This document shows positions 25,734 through 32,667 of a stretch of 41,594 nucleotides of DNA, piece by piece. The position numbers and the translations under genes were made by a program. The notes under the pieces are model-generated. The model worked only from the letters and a program-made list of their open reading frames with translations, ran no database searches and had not been told where the DNA came from. The stretch covers positions 1 to 41,594 of the forward strand of contig CAZBGY010000013.1 of NCBI GenBank assembly GCA_964491605.1, given 5' to 3'. This stretch comes from DRYS01 sp964491605. Lineage in GTDB: Archaea; Thermoproteota; CALKCG01; B24; DRYS01. Within the stretch, counting starts at the first letter, position 1. The number at the start of each line of letters is the position of its first letter.

Positions 25734-26429
25734 ATGAGTGGGAAGCCGTTCTGGCTCGAGGAGCCTTGGGTAATCCTGGTAGATCTATCTAGGACTCGAT
25801 ATATAGATCCATGGTCTATAGATCTGAAGACGTTGATATCGGGTTTTCTAGAGAAGCTTAAATCGTATGGTCTGATAAACTTCTCGATACCCGGCCTCGC
25901 TCTTCTCTCCTCCGCTATCATATTCAAACTTAAAGTCGATCATCTATTCAACCCCTTCGTAGCTAAAGTCGTGGATGAGGGGGTATCTGAGAGAAGGGTT
26001 AAACCGGTATCCGTACCGGATATCCCGACGATAGATTTCCCGTTGAGATGCAGCTTCGCATCCCTAGATGTCGAAACCCTATTGAAGCTAGTGGTAGAGG
26101 TTATCGAGGAGGCTAGCAGGGTTAAAGCTAGATCTATAGATGAGCTTATCGGAGACTCCCAGCCTATCATATCGGAGGAAAGCTTCGAATCTCAGATAGA
26201 TTCATGGATACGTGGGCTCGAGGAGAGGATAGAGATTCTACTGCGTAGCGGATGTGGATCGATAAGCTTCTATAAGCTTACCGAGGGTATGGATGTAGTA
26301 AGCCAGGTTAGAGTATTCATAGCTCTACTCTTCCTAGCATCTCAGGGTAAAGTCGAGTTATTGCAGGATGAGGATGAATCCGATCTAATCGTATCGATGG
26401 AGGGGTATAAGGTTTGGCTGAGGAGTTGA
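25734..26429 (+). CDS. scpA: segregation and condensation protein ScpA (kleisin)
   Basis: 231 aa. The N-terminus (about 20-75) has the kleisin helical segment that binds SMC (ISGFLEKLKSYGLINFSIPGLALLSSA in outline). The C-terminus (about 170-231) is a winged helix that closes on the other SMC head. The middle is variable. It lies between smc and scpB, with which it overlaps by 16 bases. Confidence 0.9.
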   Translation: MSGKPFWLEEPWVILVDLSRTRYIDPWSIDLKTLISGFLEKLKSYGLINFSIPGLALLSSAIIFKLKVDHLFNPFVAKVVDEGVSERRVKPVSVPDIPTIDFPLRCSFASLDVETLLKLVVEVIEEASRVKARSIDELIGDSQPIISEESFESQIDSWIRGLEERIEILLRSGCGSISFYKLTEGMDVVSQVRVFIALLFLASQGKVELLQDEDESDLIVSMEGYKVWLRS

Positions 26430-26974
26430 AGAGGATAGTCGAAGCCATACTATACGTGGCAGGTAGGCCTGTAGAGATCTCCAGGATACATGGGGCTTTA
26501 AAGAAGTTTCTACCCTCCGTCAGCGTCGAAGATATACGTAGAGCTATACTGCAGCTTATGGATGATCTACGCTCCTACGGATCTGCTCTCGAAATCCTAC
26601 ATCTCCCAGGAGATAAATTCGTTCTTCAACTTAGACCTGAATATTCGGATATAGCTAAACTCTTCTCATTCACACCTCCTATGGGTAAAGGGCTGCTTAA
26701 AACTCTATCCTACATAGCTTTCAATCAGCCTATACCTCTAAGTCAAGTCGCGAAGGTGAGAGGTAGCTCAGCCTATCGTCATGTGCGTGAACTAAGACGT
26801 ATGAAACTGGTATCTGCTGAGAGGAAGGGTAAGGAGACCATACTGTATACTAGCACTAGCTTCAACGAGATGATGGGTTTATCAGGTCCACCGTCAGAGG
26901 TAGCTGAGATACTTAGAAAACTATTCGCTTCTAAACGTGAAGGATATATGTTGAAGGTATCCGGTTTATCGTGA
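26414..26974 (+). CDS. scpB: segregation and condensation protein ScpB
   Basis: 186 aa from TTG at 26414. Two winged helices are visible: RIVEAILYVAGRPVEISRI at the start and LLKTLSYIAFNQPIPLSQVAK (about 94-114), followed by VRGSSAYRHVREL, the classic ScpB recognition segment. It binds ScpA in the SMC complex. It is the last gene of the three-gene unit. Confidence 0.92.
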   Translation: MAEELKRIVEAILYVAGRPVEISRIHGALKKFLPSVSVEDIRRAILQLMDDLRSYGSALEILHLPGDKFVLQLRPEYSDIAKLFSFTPPMGKGLLKTLSYIAFNQPIPLSQVAKVRGSSAYRHVRELRRMKLVSAERKGKETILYTSTSFNEMMGLSGPPSEVAEILRKLFASKREGYMLKVSGLS

Positions 26975-27023
26975 GAGGGTTTATATAGGGAGATCCCACC
27001 CTCTAGATGGGTAGGATGTAGAG

Positions 27024-27416
27024 ATGCCTATCTGGCATTGGGATTTGCATAAACGTAAGCCTTCGGGTGGTAAACGTAAAGCCTATCGTGGTAAACGTAG
27101 ATACGAGAGTGGAGGTTACCCGACGGAGACTAGGCTGGGTGATCCTAAACGTAGCGTAGAACGTGTTATGAGTGGAGATATCAAAGTTAAACTGTTATCC
27201 GATAGGTTTGTGAACGTAGCCGATCCGTCTACTGGTAAAACTGTTAAAACGGAGATCTTAAGAGTGGTTAGGAATCAGAGTAACGTGGATTATGATCGTA
27301 GAGGCGTATTAACGAAGGGTGCTATAGTAGCTACACACCTCGGATTAGCTAGGATAACATCGCGCCCAGGTCAGGATGGGGTTCTAAATGCTATTCTCAT
27401 AGAATCTGCTAAGTAG
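27024..27416 (+). CDS. rps8e: 30S ribosomal protein S8e
   Basis: 130 aa, full length. It begins MPIWHWDLHKRKPSGGKRKA, the S8e hallmark, is strongly basic, and ends GVLNAILIESAK. It is a component of the small subunit in archaea and eukaryotes. It follows scpB by 49 bases and precedes the SRP19 gene by 22. Confidence 0.97.
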   Translation: MPIWHWDLHKRKPSGGKRKAYRGKRRYESGGYPTETRLGDPKRSVERVMSGDIKVKLLSDRFVNVADPSTGKTVKTEILRVVRNQSNVDYDRRGVLTKGAIVATHLGLARITSRPGQDGVLNAILIESAK

Positions 27417-27438
27417 CTTTACTCGAATCCATCGCGAT

Positions 27439-27747
27439 ATGAAGCTTAAGAATCGTGTAATCGTCTGGACCGTCTACCTGGATTCTAGACGTTCTAGGAA
27501 GCTTGGTAGGCGTATACCGAGGCATCTATCCGTAGATAACCCTAAACTAGAGGAACTAGTCGAAGCTGCTAGAATCCTAAGTTTAAACCCGGAACCCAGA
27601 CCGGATAAAGCTTATCCTAGATCATGGTGGGATGGATCCGGATACATAGTGGTTGATAAGAAATGGCCTAAACAGGAGCTTATAAGGAAGCTTGCAGAGG
27701 AGATACTTAAAGCTAGACGTAGCTCAGCTCGAACAGTTACTCGTTGA
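27439..27747 (+). CDS. srp19: signal recognition particle protein SRP19
   Basis: 102 aa. VIVWTVYLDSRRSRKLGRRIPR at the N-terminus (about 8-29) and PRSWWDGSGYIVVDKK (about 61-76) are typical. It binds 7S RNA helices 6 and 8 and helps SRP54 load for membrane targeting. It is probably co-transcribed with S8e. Confidence 0.95.
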   Translation: MKLKNRVIVWTVYLDSRRSRKLGRRIPRHLSVDNPKLEELVEAARILSLNPEPRPDKAYPRSWWDGSGYIVVDKKWPKQELIRKLAEEILKARRSSARTVTR

Positions 27748-27874
27748 AGCTGCTCGTTTACGCTTCGTTAAGCTCATACAGATATTCTCGGTTTGGGATG
27801 GTGTTCAAGTTCTTCTTCTTCGATAATCTTTATTAGGAGATTGTTCATCGAGTTTCGTAGGTAGTGAGGCTGAG

Positions 27875-28264
27875 ATGCCTAAACCTATGTATGTTAGGTT
27901 TGAGGTTCCGAAAGAGTTAGCAGATGCGGCCTATGAGCTACTGGTTACTGTAAGGACTTCCGGTGGTAAGATTAGGAAGGGTGCTAACGAGGTGACTAAA
28001 GCCGTAGATAGAGGGTTAGCTAAGCTCGTATTGATAGCCGAGGATGTGGATCCCCCAGAGATAGTGGCGCATCTACCACTCCTATGCGAGGAGAGAAAGA
28101 TTCCTTACGTTTACGTTCCATCGAAGCAGAAGCTTGGAGAAGCTTCAGGTATAGAGGTTCAAGCATCGTCTGCATGCATAGTGGATCCTGGTGAAGCTAA
28201 AGATGTACTTCAAGCATTCATAGAGAAGCTTAACGCTCTACGTAAAGGCGGTGTTAAAGGTTGA
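27875..28264 (+). CDS. rpl7ae: ribosomal protein L7Ae
   Basis: 129 aa. The RNA-binding GANEVTKAVDRGLAKLVLIA region (about 37-56) and the LLCEERKIPYVYVPSKQKLG stretch (about 69-88) are clear. In archaea it binds kink-turns in 23S rRNA, C/D and H/ACA guide RNAs and RNase P. It heads a tight cluster with S28e, L24e and AdkA. Confidence 0.97.
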   Translation: MPKPMYVRFEVPKELADAAYELLVTVRTSGGKIRKGANEVTKAVDRGLAKLVLIAEDVDPPEIVAHLPLLCEERKIPYVYVPSKQKLGEASGIEVQASSACIVDPGEAKDVLQAFIEKLNALRKGGVKG

Positions 28265-28470
28265 GTTACAGGGAGGATGTAACCCCTGCCGAGGTTATAC
28301 AAGTGCTAGGTAGGACTGGACCGACGGGTGAGGTTCAGATAGTTAGGGTTAAGATACTCGAGGGTAAGGATTCCGGGCGTATAATATCGAGGATAGTTAA
28401 AGGTCCTGTACGTGTAGGGGATATACTTATGCTTAGGGAAACGGAGAGGGAGGCTAGAGGTCTAAGGTGA
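28261..28470 (+). CDS. rps28e: 30S ribosomal protein S28e
   Basis: 69 aa from a TTG that overlaps the L7Ae stop. It matches the family throughout: TPAEVIQVLGRTGPTGEV (about 8-25) and the conserved end LRETEREARGLR. Confidence 0.96.
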   Translation: MSYREDVTPAEVIQVLGRTGPTGEVQIVRVKILEGKDSGRIISRIVKGPVRVGDILMLRETEREARGLR

Positions 28471-28474
28471 TCCT

Positions 28475-28687
28475 ATGCCTAGGGAGAGGACCTGTATATT
28501 CTGCGGTAGTAAGATACCTCCAGGGACGGGTCTACTCTTCGTTAGGAACGATGGTAGCTTCCTATGGTTCTGTTCCCGTAAGTGTAGGGTTAGCATGCTT
28601 AGGATGCGTAGGGATCCTAGAAAGTTTAAATGGACTATCCACTACGGCAAGAAGGAGATAGTTAAGCCTACGGATCAACGCCTCTAG
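28475..28687 (+). CDS. rpl24e: 50S ribosomal protein L24e
   Basis: 70 aa zinc-ribbon protein with C-x2-C (CIFCGSKI) and C-x3-C (WFCSRKCRV). GTGLLFVRNDGSFLWFCS and FKWTIHYGKK are diagnostic. It starts 4 bases after S28e. Confidence 0.96.
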   Translation: MPRERTCIFCGSKIPPGTGLLFVRNDGSFLWFCSRKCRVSMLRMRRDPRKFKWTIHYGKKEIVKPTDQRL

Positions 28688-28700
28688 GAGGCTGAAATCC

Positions 28701-29309
28701 TTGAAGATAGTGGTTGTAGCCGTCCCAGGTGGCGGTAAAACCACTATAATGAACTATGTCAGGAAGAGGAAGCCTGACGTAGTTGTAGTTAACTTCGGAG
28801 ATTATATGTTAGATATAGCTAAGATGCGTTTCGGCGTAAGGGATAGAGATGAGATGCGTAGGAAGATACCTATAGATCAGTATAGAGCTATCCAGGAGGA
28901 GGCTGCTAGACGCATCGCCGAACTTAAAGGGGATATCCTGATAGATACTCATGCAGCTATAAAGAAGCCTGAAGGTTTCTATCCAGGTCTACCCGACTAC
29001 ATAGTCTCCCTGATGAAGCCAGACGTCATATTACTCTTCGAGTTCGATCCGCAGATAGTCCTACAGCGTAGGATGAAAGATATACGGGGTGAAGGCGCTA
29101 CCATAAGGACCGGTAGGGATATAGAATCCATCGAGGAGATAGAAGCTCATCAGCAGGCTAATAGATACTTCGCTTTCGCAGCCGCCAATGCATCGGGATG
29201 CACGGTTAAGATAGTGAATCTTAGATTCAAGGAGAGTAAGCCGTTCGAGCATGCAGAGATCGGAGCTGAAGAGATAGTTAAGCTGATGGAAGGATCCGCC
29301 TCTACTTAA
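28701..29309 (+). CDS. adkA: archaeal-type adenylate kinase AdkA
   Basis: 202 aa, TTG start. The P-loop is VPGGGKTTIM (about 8-17). PEGFYPGLPDYIVSLMKPDV (about 90-109) and the IEAHQQANRYFAFAAANASG stretch identify the archaeal AdkA family, distinct from bacterial Adk. It interconverts AMP plus ATP and two ADP. It closes the ribosomal cluster and meets the convergent regulator gene with 2 bases between. Confidence 0.95.
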   Translation: MKIVVVAVPGGGKTTIMNYVRKRKPDVVVVNFGDYMLDIAKMRFGVRDRDEMRRKIPIDQYRAIQEEAARRIAELKGDILIDTHAAIKKPEGFYPGLPDYIVSLMKPDVILLFEFDPQIVLQRRMKDIRGEGATIRTGRDIESIEEIEAHQQANRYFAFAAANASGCTVKIVNLRFKESKPFEHAEIGAEEIVKLMEGSAST

Positions 29310-29311
29310 AC

Positions 29312-29884
29312 CTATAGCCTATAGTGCACGGTTGCAGGGCATCCCCTACATCTCCCATCAATATAGCTTCTACAAAGCTTACACTCTACACCGCATGGAG
29401 GCTTCTCTAAACCTCTATACGCAAGGTTCAGCCTCACAGGTAGGTACGGCTCATAAAGTACACCGCCTAGAGGGTAGTAGTCTACTCTAATCACCCCATC
29501 CAAACCCTTAATGGAGCATCCCTCTGAAGATATGCAATGCAATGTTCTATAATCTTCAGCTACCATTAGAGCTATGAGGTTATAGCCTCTTAAAGCTGGG
29601 AGGAACAATACAAGTCTAGGACATCCTCTAAACCTCTCCATGATAGAATCCATAGACCCCCTATCCTTAACATCTATGAAAACAAGTAAAGGTATCCAGC
29701 CCAGCATCTCTACGTTGATATTAGCTGAAACCTTGATAGTGTCGCTTCTGAGAAGCCTATCAAGCCTCTTCTTAACACCCATAACGGTGTATCCAGTTTC
29801 TCTACTCAACTCTTTAAGTGTAGCCCTTCCATCTATAACTAGCCGTGAGACTATTTTCCGATCGATCTCATCTAGAATGTTCAT
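29312..29884 (-). CDS. Lrp/AsnC-type regulator with C-terminal cysteine cluster
   Basis: 190 aa. Residues 1-60 form the Lrp-type winged helix (LDEIDRKIVSRLVIDGRATLK, then YTVMGVKKRLDRLL as recognition helix). The middle (about 60-135) resembles the Lrp effector domain. The extra tail carries five cysteines, C164-x3-C168-x2-C171-x7-C179-x2-C182, a likely iron-sulfur or zinc site, so it may sense redox state or metal. A 15-bp palindrome starts 3 bases before its ATG, suggesting autorepression. It is divergent from the DGC-type gene and next to several iron-sulfur genes bearing the same palindrome. Confidence 0.85.
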   Translation of the reverse strand: MNILDEIDRKIVSRLVIDGRATLKELSRETGYTVMGVKKRLDRLLRSDTIKVSANINVEMLGWIPLLVFIDVKDRGSMDSIMERFRGCPRLVLFLPALRGYNLIALMVAEDYRTLHCISSEGCSIKGLDGVIRVDYYPLGGVLYEPYLPVRLNLAYRGLEKPPCGVECKLCRSYIDGRCRGCPATVHYRL

Positions 29885-29886
29885 GA

Positions 29887-29901
29887 GTTTATATTATAAA
29901 C
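29887..29901. promoter_or_regulatory. operator 1, GTTTA-N5-TAAAC
   Basis: GTTTATATTATAAAC, a perfect palindrome about a central T. It lies directly upstream of the regulator start codon, where a bound protein would block its promoter or leader. Confidence 0.7.
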
Positions 29902-29917
29902 AAAAGCTTATATAAAC

Positions 29918-29932
29918 GTTTATAATATAAAC
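29918..29932. promoter_or_regulatory. operator 2, GTTTA-N5-TAAAC
   Basis: GTTTATAATATAAAC, the exact reverse complement of operator 1, 31 bp away centre to centre (three helical turns) and 6 bases before the ATG at 29939. The overlapping TATAAACGTTTATA at 29911-29924 is also a perfect palindrome, so the gap is nearly filled with half-sites. Confidence 0.7.
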
Positions 29933-29938
29933 ATAGAT

Positions 29939-30354
29939 ATGCCTGGAGGAAGCTCACTCGAGCCTTCGCAGAAGCTATTACCGATATGCGGTAAGGAAGC
30001 GGAGAAGCTGTACATAATCTTAGTTTGTGGAGGTGCAGCGAACGTAGGCTTAATAGGATATATGGCGGCTGTAGAATTGACTAAAGAAGGGAAGGCTAGG
30101 ATGTGCTGTATCACCCTGTAGGGGCTAAGATCCCGTACTACGTGGATATTATGAAGAGGGCGAAGAAATTGGTGGTTGTGAACGGTTGTCAGAATCAATG
30201 TGCTAGGAAGGTGGTGGAGCAGGTTGGAGTAGATGTAGACTATAACCTAGTAGTATCCGATCTTATTAGGAAGATTCCTACATTCGATATTGGTAGGGAG
30301 GATATCGATATAGTTAAAGAGAAGATTGAGAAGATGTTAAATTCAGATAGTTGA
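29939..30354 (+). pseudogene. DGC-domain zinc-binding protein, one frameshift
   Basis: Two frames of one protein of about 138 aa. The first (29939-30121) has ILVCGGAANVGLIGYMAAVE and ARMCCIT; the second, from about 30112, continues PVGAKIPYYVD and VVNGCQNQCARKVVEQ. This is the order seen in DGC-domain (putative zinc-binding) proteins with conserved cysteines. The break is at ATCACCCTG near 30111; one more C would give CCITPVGAK with no loss. It may be a one-base sequencing error or a young mutation, since the rest is well kept. It shares its promoter gap with the cysteine-rich regulator. Confidence 0.8.
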
Positions 30355-30387
30355 TATCAATATAGCTATATATTGTTCTGGGATGAT

Positions 30388-30404
30388 GTTACCATATTTG
30401 TAAC
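30388..30404. promoter_or_regulatory. palindrome GTTAC-N7-GTAAC
   Basis: Perfect 5-bp arms around CATATTT, 28 bp left of the next operator-like site. It is different from the GTTTA family and may bind another factor or be chance in AT-rich DNA. Confidence 0.35.
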
Positions 30405-30415
30405 GGTGTTATATA

Positions 30416-30430
30416 GTTTATTATTTAAAT
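30416..30430. promoter_or_regulatory. operator 3a, one mismatch
   Basis: GTTTATTATTTAAAT, one base from GTTTA-N5-TAAAC. It lies 20 bp (two helical turns) from operator 3b, so two dimers could bind side by side. Confidence 0.5.
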
Positions 30431-30431
30431 T

Positions 30432-30454
30432 TTATGTTTAAAAATTAAACATAA
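30432..30454. promoter_or_regulatory. operator 3b, extended palindrome
   Basis: TTATGTTTAA AAA TTAAACATAA: perfect 10-bp arms with the GTTTA-N5-TAAAC core at 30436-30450. It lies about 45 bp upstream of the TATA box for the HdrA-like gene, a position that fits activation better than blocking. Confidence 0.7.
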
Positions 30455-30496
30455 CTGATGTAATAAGTTTTATTATTATATCTTACATAATTAAAT

Positions 30497-30506
30497 CTTA
30501 TATAAT
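30497..30506 (+). promoter_or_regulatory. TATA box for the HdrA-like/ferredoxin unit
   Basis: CTTATATAAT, 28 bases before the ATG at 30534, as expected for a nearly leaderless archaeal transcript. Confidence 0.6.
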
Positions 30507-30533
30507 CGGATTTTCTATAAAAGTTCTTCTAGC

Positions 30534-30917
30534 ATGACCAGTAGACCTAGATTCGTGATGTGCATATGCACCGGTGAATGTCCGGGTTTCGCTAAGCTTG
30601 ATCTATGGAAGCTGATAAACTATATACGTAACGAGCTGGATGTGGAGTATGCGGTAGTGCATCCGCAGCTATGCGTAGATGATGGCGATAGATTCCTTAG
30701 GGATTATCTTAGGGAGGGTCCTACGGATGTAATCTACATCATAGGTGGATGCGATCCTAGAATGCAGAAGAGACTTTTCCGGGATGCATTCGAATCCAAA
30801 AAGCTCGATATGGATAAGAACATAATATCGTTAGATCTTAGGAATATGAGCACGGAGGAAGCTATGAAGAAGGTTGCTGAAGCAGTCGAGGAAGCTAAGA
30901 GGAGGACTAAAGGTTGA
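30534..30917 (+). CDS. HdrA N-terminal-domain-like protein
   Basis: 127 aa. MCICTGECPGF (about 9-19), VVHPQLCVDDGDRFL (about 41-55), IIGGCDPRMQKRLFRDAF (about 69-86) and LDLRNMSTEEA match the N-terminal domain of heterodisulfide-reductase HdrA-like and QmoA-like proteins. No flavin-binding part follows. Three or four conserved cysteines are present. It probably takes part in electron transfer with the ferredoxin gene that overlaps its end by 4 bases. The true partner enzyme is unknown. Confidence 0.75.
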   Translation: MTSRPRFVMCICTGECPGFAKLDLWKLINYIRNELDVEYAVVHPQLCVDDGDRFLRDYLREGPTDVIYIIGGCDPRMQKRLFRDAFESKKLDMDKNIISLDLRNMSTEEAMKKVAEAVEEAKRRTKG

Positions 30918-31204
30918 CGTCTGAGAAGACGTATCTAGGTATTCCACGTAGGGAGATTCCATGGTATCCAAGGATAGATTATGAAAGCTGTATCGGTTGT
31001 CTTACATGCGTTAAAAACTGTCCTCACGATGTATACCGTACGGATGAAGATTCTGTGAAACCTATCGTAGCGAACCCGTATAACTGCGTGGTAGGCTGCA
31101 GCTCCTGCGCTAAACTATGCCCCTCGGGGGCGATAAAATTCCCATCAAGAGAAGAATTAAAGGGTATCTTAAAGAAGCTTCGGGAGAAATATAATCTAGG
31201 ATAG
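30914..31204 (+). CDS. ferredoxin, two [4Fe-4S] clusters
   Basis: 96 aa. Cysteine motifs are CIGCLTCVKNCP (about 26-37) and a second set CVVGCSSCAKLCP (about 58-70) with one extra residue in the first spacing. It begins YLGIPRREIPWYPRIDYESC. It probably carries electrons to or from the HdrA-like protein, whose stop overlaps its ATG. Confidence 0.92.
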   Translation: MTSEKTYLGIPRREIPWYPRIDYESCIGCLTCVKNCPHDVYRTDEDSVKPIVANPYNCVVGCSSCAKLCPSGAIKFPSREELKGILKKLREKYNLG

Positions 31205-31250
31205 TCTGTAGGTATAATCCGCGGGGGTTGATCTTTTGCCACGATATACA

Positions 31251-31265
31251 GTTTATTTTTTAAAC
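31251..31265. promoter_or_regulatory. operator 4, GTTTA-N5-TAAAC
   Basis: GTTTATTTTTTAAAC, immediately upstream of a TATA-like CTTAAATTAT (31271-31280) and 38 bases before the ATG at 31303. It has the same core as the sites by the regulator. A protein here would touch the transcription factor B/TBP site, so recruitment or repression are both possible. Confidence 0.7.
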
Positions 31266-31302
31266 CAATGCTTAAATTATCTGCTCACCCAGTATATGAT
31301 CG

Positions 31303-31878
31303 ATGAGCGGGTTAATCGAAGGTTTCAGGGTGGAGGTTTCTAGGGGTAGATGTCTTAAGGATCCTGCGAAAGTTATGGTGGAAGCCTTCTATCCAGGAGG
31401 CTTTGGGGATTCCGTCGAGATGCTTGCTCTAATGCTTCCACCGTTGAAGGTTAAGTATTCCAAGCAGTATCGGTGTACTACAATTATAAGTGAGGGTAGA
31501 CTTATAGGGGTGTATTCTGATGGAAGGGTTGTTTTCTGTGCTATGGATATGAGTGAGGTTGTGGATACCCTTAGATACGTTAAGAATCTTCTAGAGGAGT
31601 CTTCTAAGGAGATTGAGAGAAGGGGAGCCCCCCGTTTAGAGGATTTAGAAGCTTACGGTAAATTATCGGCTTTCAAGCTGTACGAGTATCTCCCTAAAGC
31701 GAATTGCGGTCTATGCGGCTACGCTACATGCGTAGCTTTCGCTACCAAGATTCTTCAAGGTGAAGTTAAGCTTAGAGATTGCCCTCTATTAAATACATCT
31801 GAAGCTAGGTATCTAGTTGAGAAGCTTGAGAGGGATTTCAACCCGGTAATACTCAAAAGCCTAGGTTGGCTTAGTTGA
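31303..31878 (+). CDS. Fes-domain [4Fe-4S] protein
   Basis: 191 aa. The N-terminal about 120 residues form an unassigned domain with two cysteines. The C-terminal part has FKLYEYLPKANCGLCGYATC (about 127-146) followed by LRDCPLL, the four-cysteine Fes domain (C-x2-C-x4-C-x~16-C) found in acetyl-CoA decarbonylase gamma subunits and RnfB. It probably binds one [4Fe-4S] cluster. It has its own promoter with a GTTTA-N5-TAAAC site and is likely in the same regulon as the ferredoxin genes. Confidence 0.85.
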   Translation: MSGLIEGFRVEVSRGRCLKDPAKVMVEAFYPGGFGDSVEMLALMLPPLKVKYSKQYRCTTIISEGRLIGVYSDGRVVFCAMDMSEVVDTLRYVKNLLEESSKEIERRGAPRLEDLEAYGKLSAFKLYEYLPKANCGLCGYATCVAFATKILQGEVKLRDCPLLNTSEARYLVEKLERDFNPVILKSLGWLS

Positions 31879-31898
31879 AGGATTAGTATAGGCTATCC

Positions 31899-32519
31899 TT
31901 GATGACCTATATGAAAGTCGAGGATGCTATATCCTGTTTGAAAAGCTACTCTGAGGAGCTGGGTTTAGACCTAACGAAGCCTAGGGATCGGTTTAAATGG
32001 TTTCTAGCTTCGGTGCTATTCGCTAAGAGGATTTCGGCTGAGATAGCTAAGAAGACTTATCGAATGTTTGAGGAGGAGGGGCTTACCATACCTGAGAGTA
32101 TACTGGAAGCTGGGTGGGATCGTATAGTTCGAATACTGGATTCCGGGGGATACGTTAGATACGATTTCTCGACTGCATCCAGCATCATGGAGGCTGCGAG
32201 GAAGCTTATAGAGGAGTATGGCGATCTAGAGAAGTTGCATGAAGTATCTAGTGATCCTAGGGATCTAGAGAGGAGGCTTATGGAGTTTAAAGGTGTAGGT
32301 CCGACGGCTACCAACATATTTCTAAGAGAATTGAGGGGTATATGGAATAAAGCTAAGCCAACCCCCTCGAATATAGCCGTCGATACTGCTCGACGTATAG
32401 GTCTACTAGACATTGAGTGTTATGAATCGCAGCTTGTACGGCTAAACATAGAGTATTGTAAGAAGCGTAGGTGTTGTGAATGCATAGTTCGAAGCTACTG
32501 TAGAGAGCCGTTGAAATAG
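31899..32519 (+). CDS. HhH-GPD DNA glycosylase-like protein
   Basis: 206 aa from TTG, or 202 aa from the ATG at 31911 (MKVEDAI). The helix-hairpin-helix FKGVGPTATNIFLREL (about 130-145) and the following catalytic-type aspartate in SNIAVDTARRIGLL (about 157-170) belong to the endonuclease III family. The C-terminus has C-x4-C-C-x2-C-x5-C, close to the iron-sulfur loop of that family. It probably removes damaged bases; the substrate is unknown. The Nth lysine is not evident, so it is likely a monofunctional glycosylase. Confidence 0.8.
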   Translation: MMTYMKVEDAISCLKSYSEELGLDLTKPRDRFKWFLASVLFAKRISAEIAKKTYRMFEEEGLTIPESILEAGWDRIVRILDSGGYVRYDFSTASSIMEAARKLIEEYGDLEKLHEVSSDPRDLERRLMEFKGVGPTATNIFLRELRGIWNKAKPTPSNIAVDTARRIGLLDIECYESQLVRLNIEYCKKRRCCECIVRSYCREPLK

Positions 32520-32667
32520 TGGCTACTACCCGTATACTAGTAGGTTACACATGCATGAACTCGATCGAAAAAATTATCTATAACCTTCGGCGAAGTTGTA
32601 GCTGCTAACAGCGGTAATCTACGGTAGCTAATTTAATGCTCAACCCCCTTTACAGGAGGCGTCCTAG

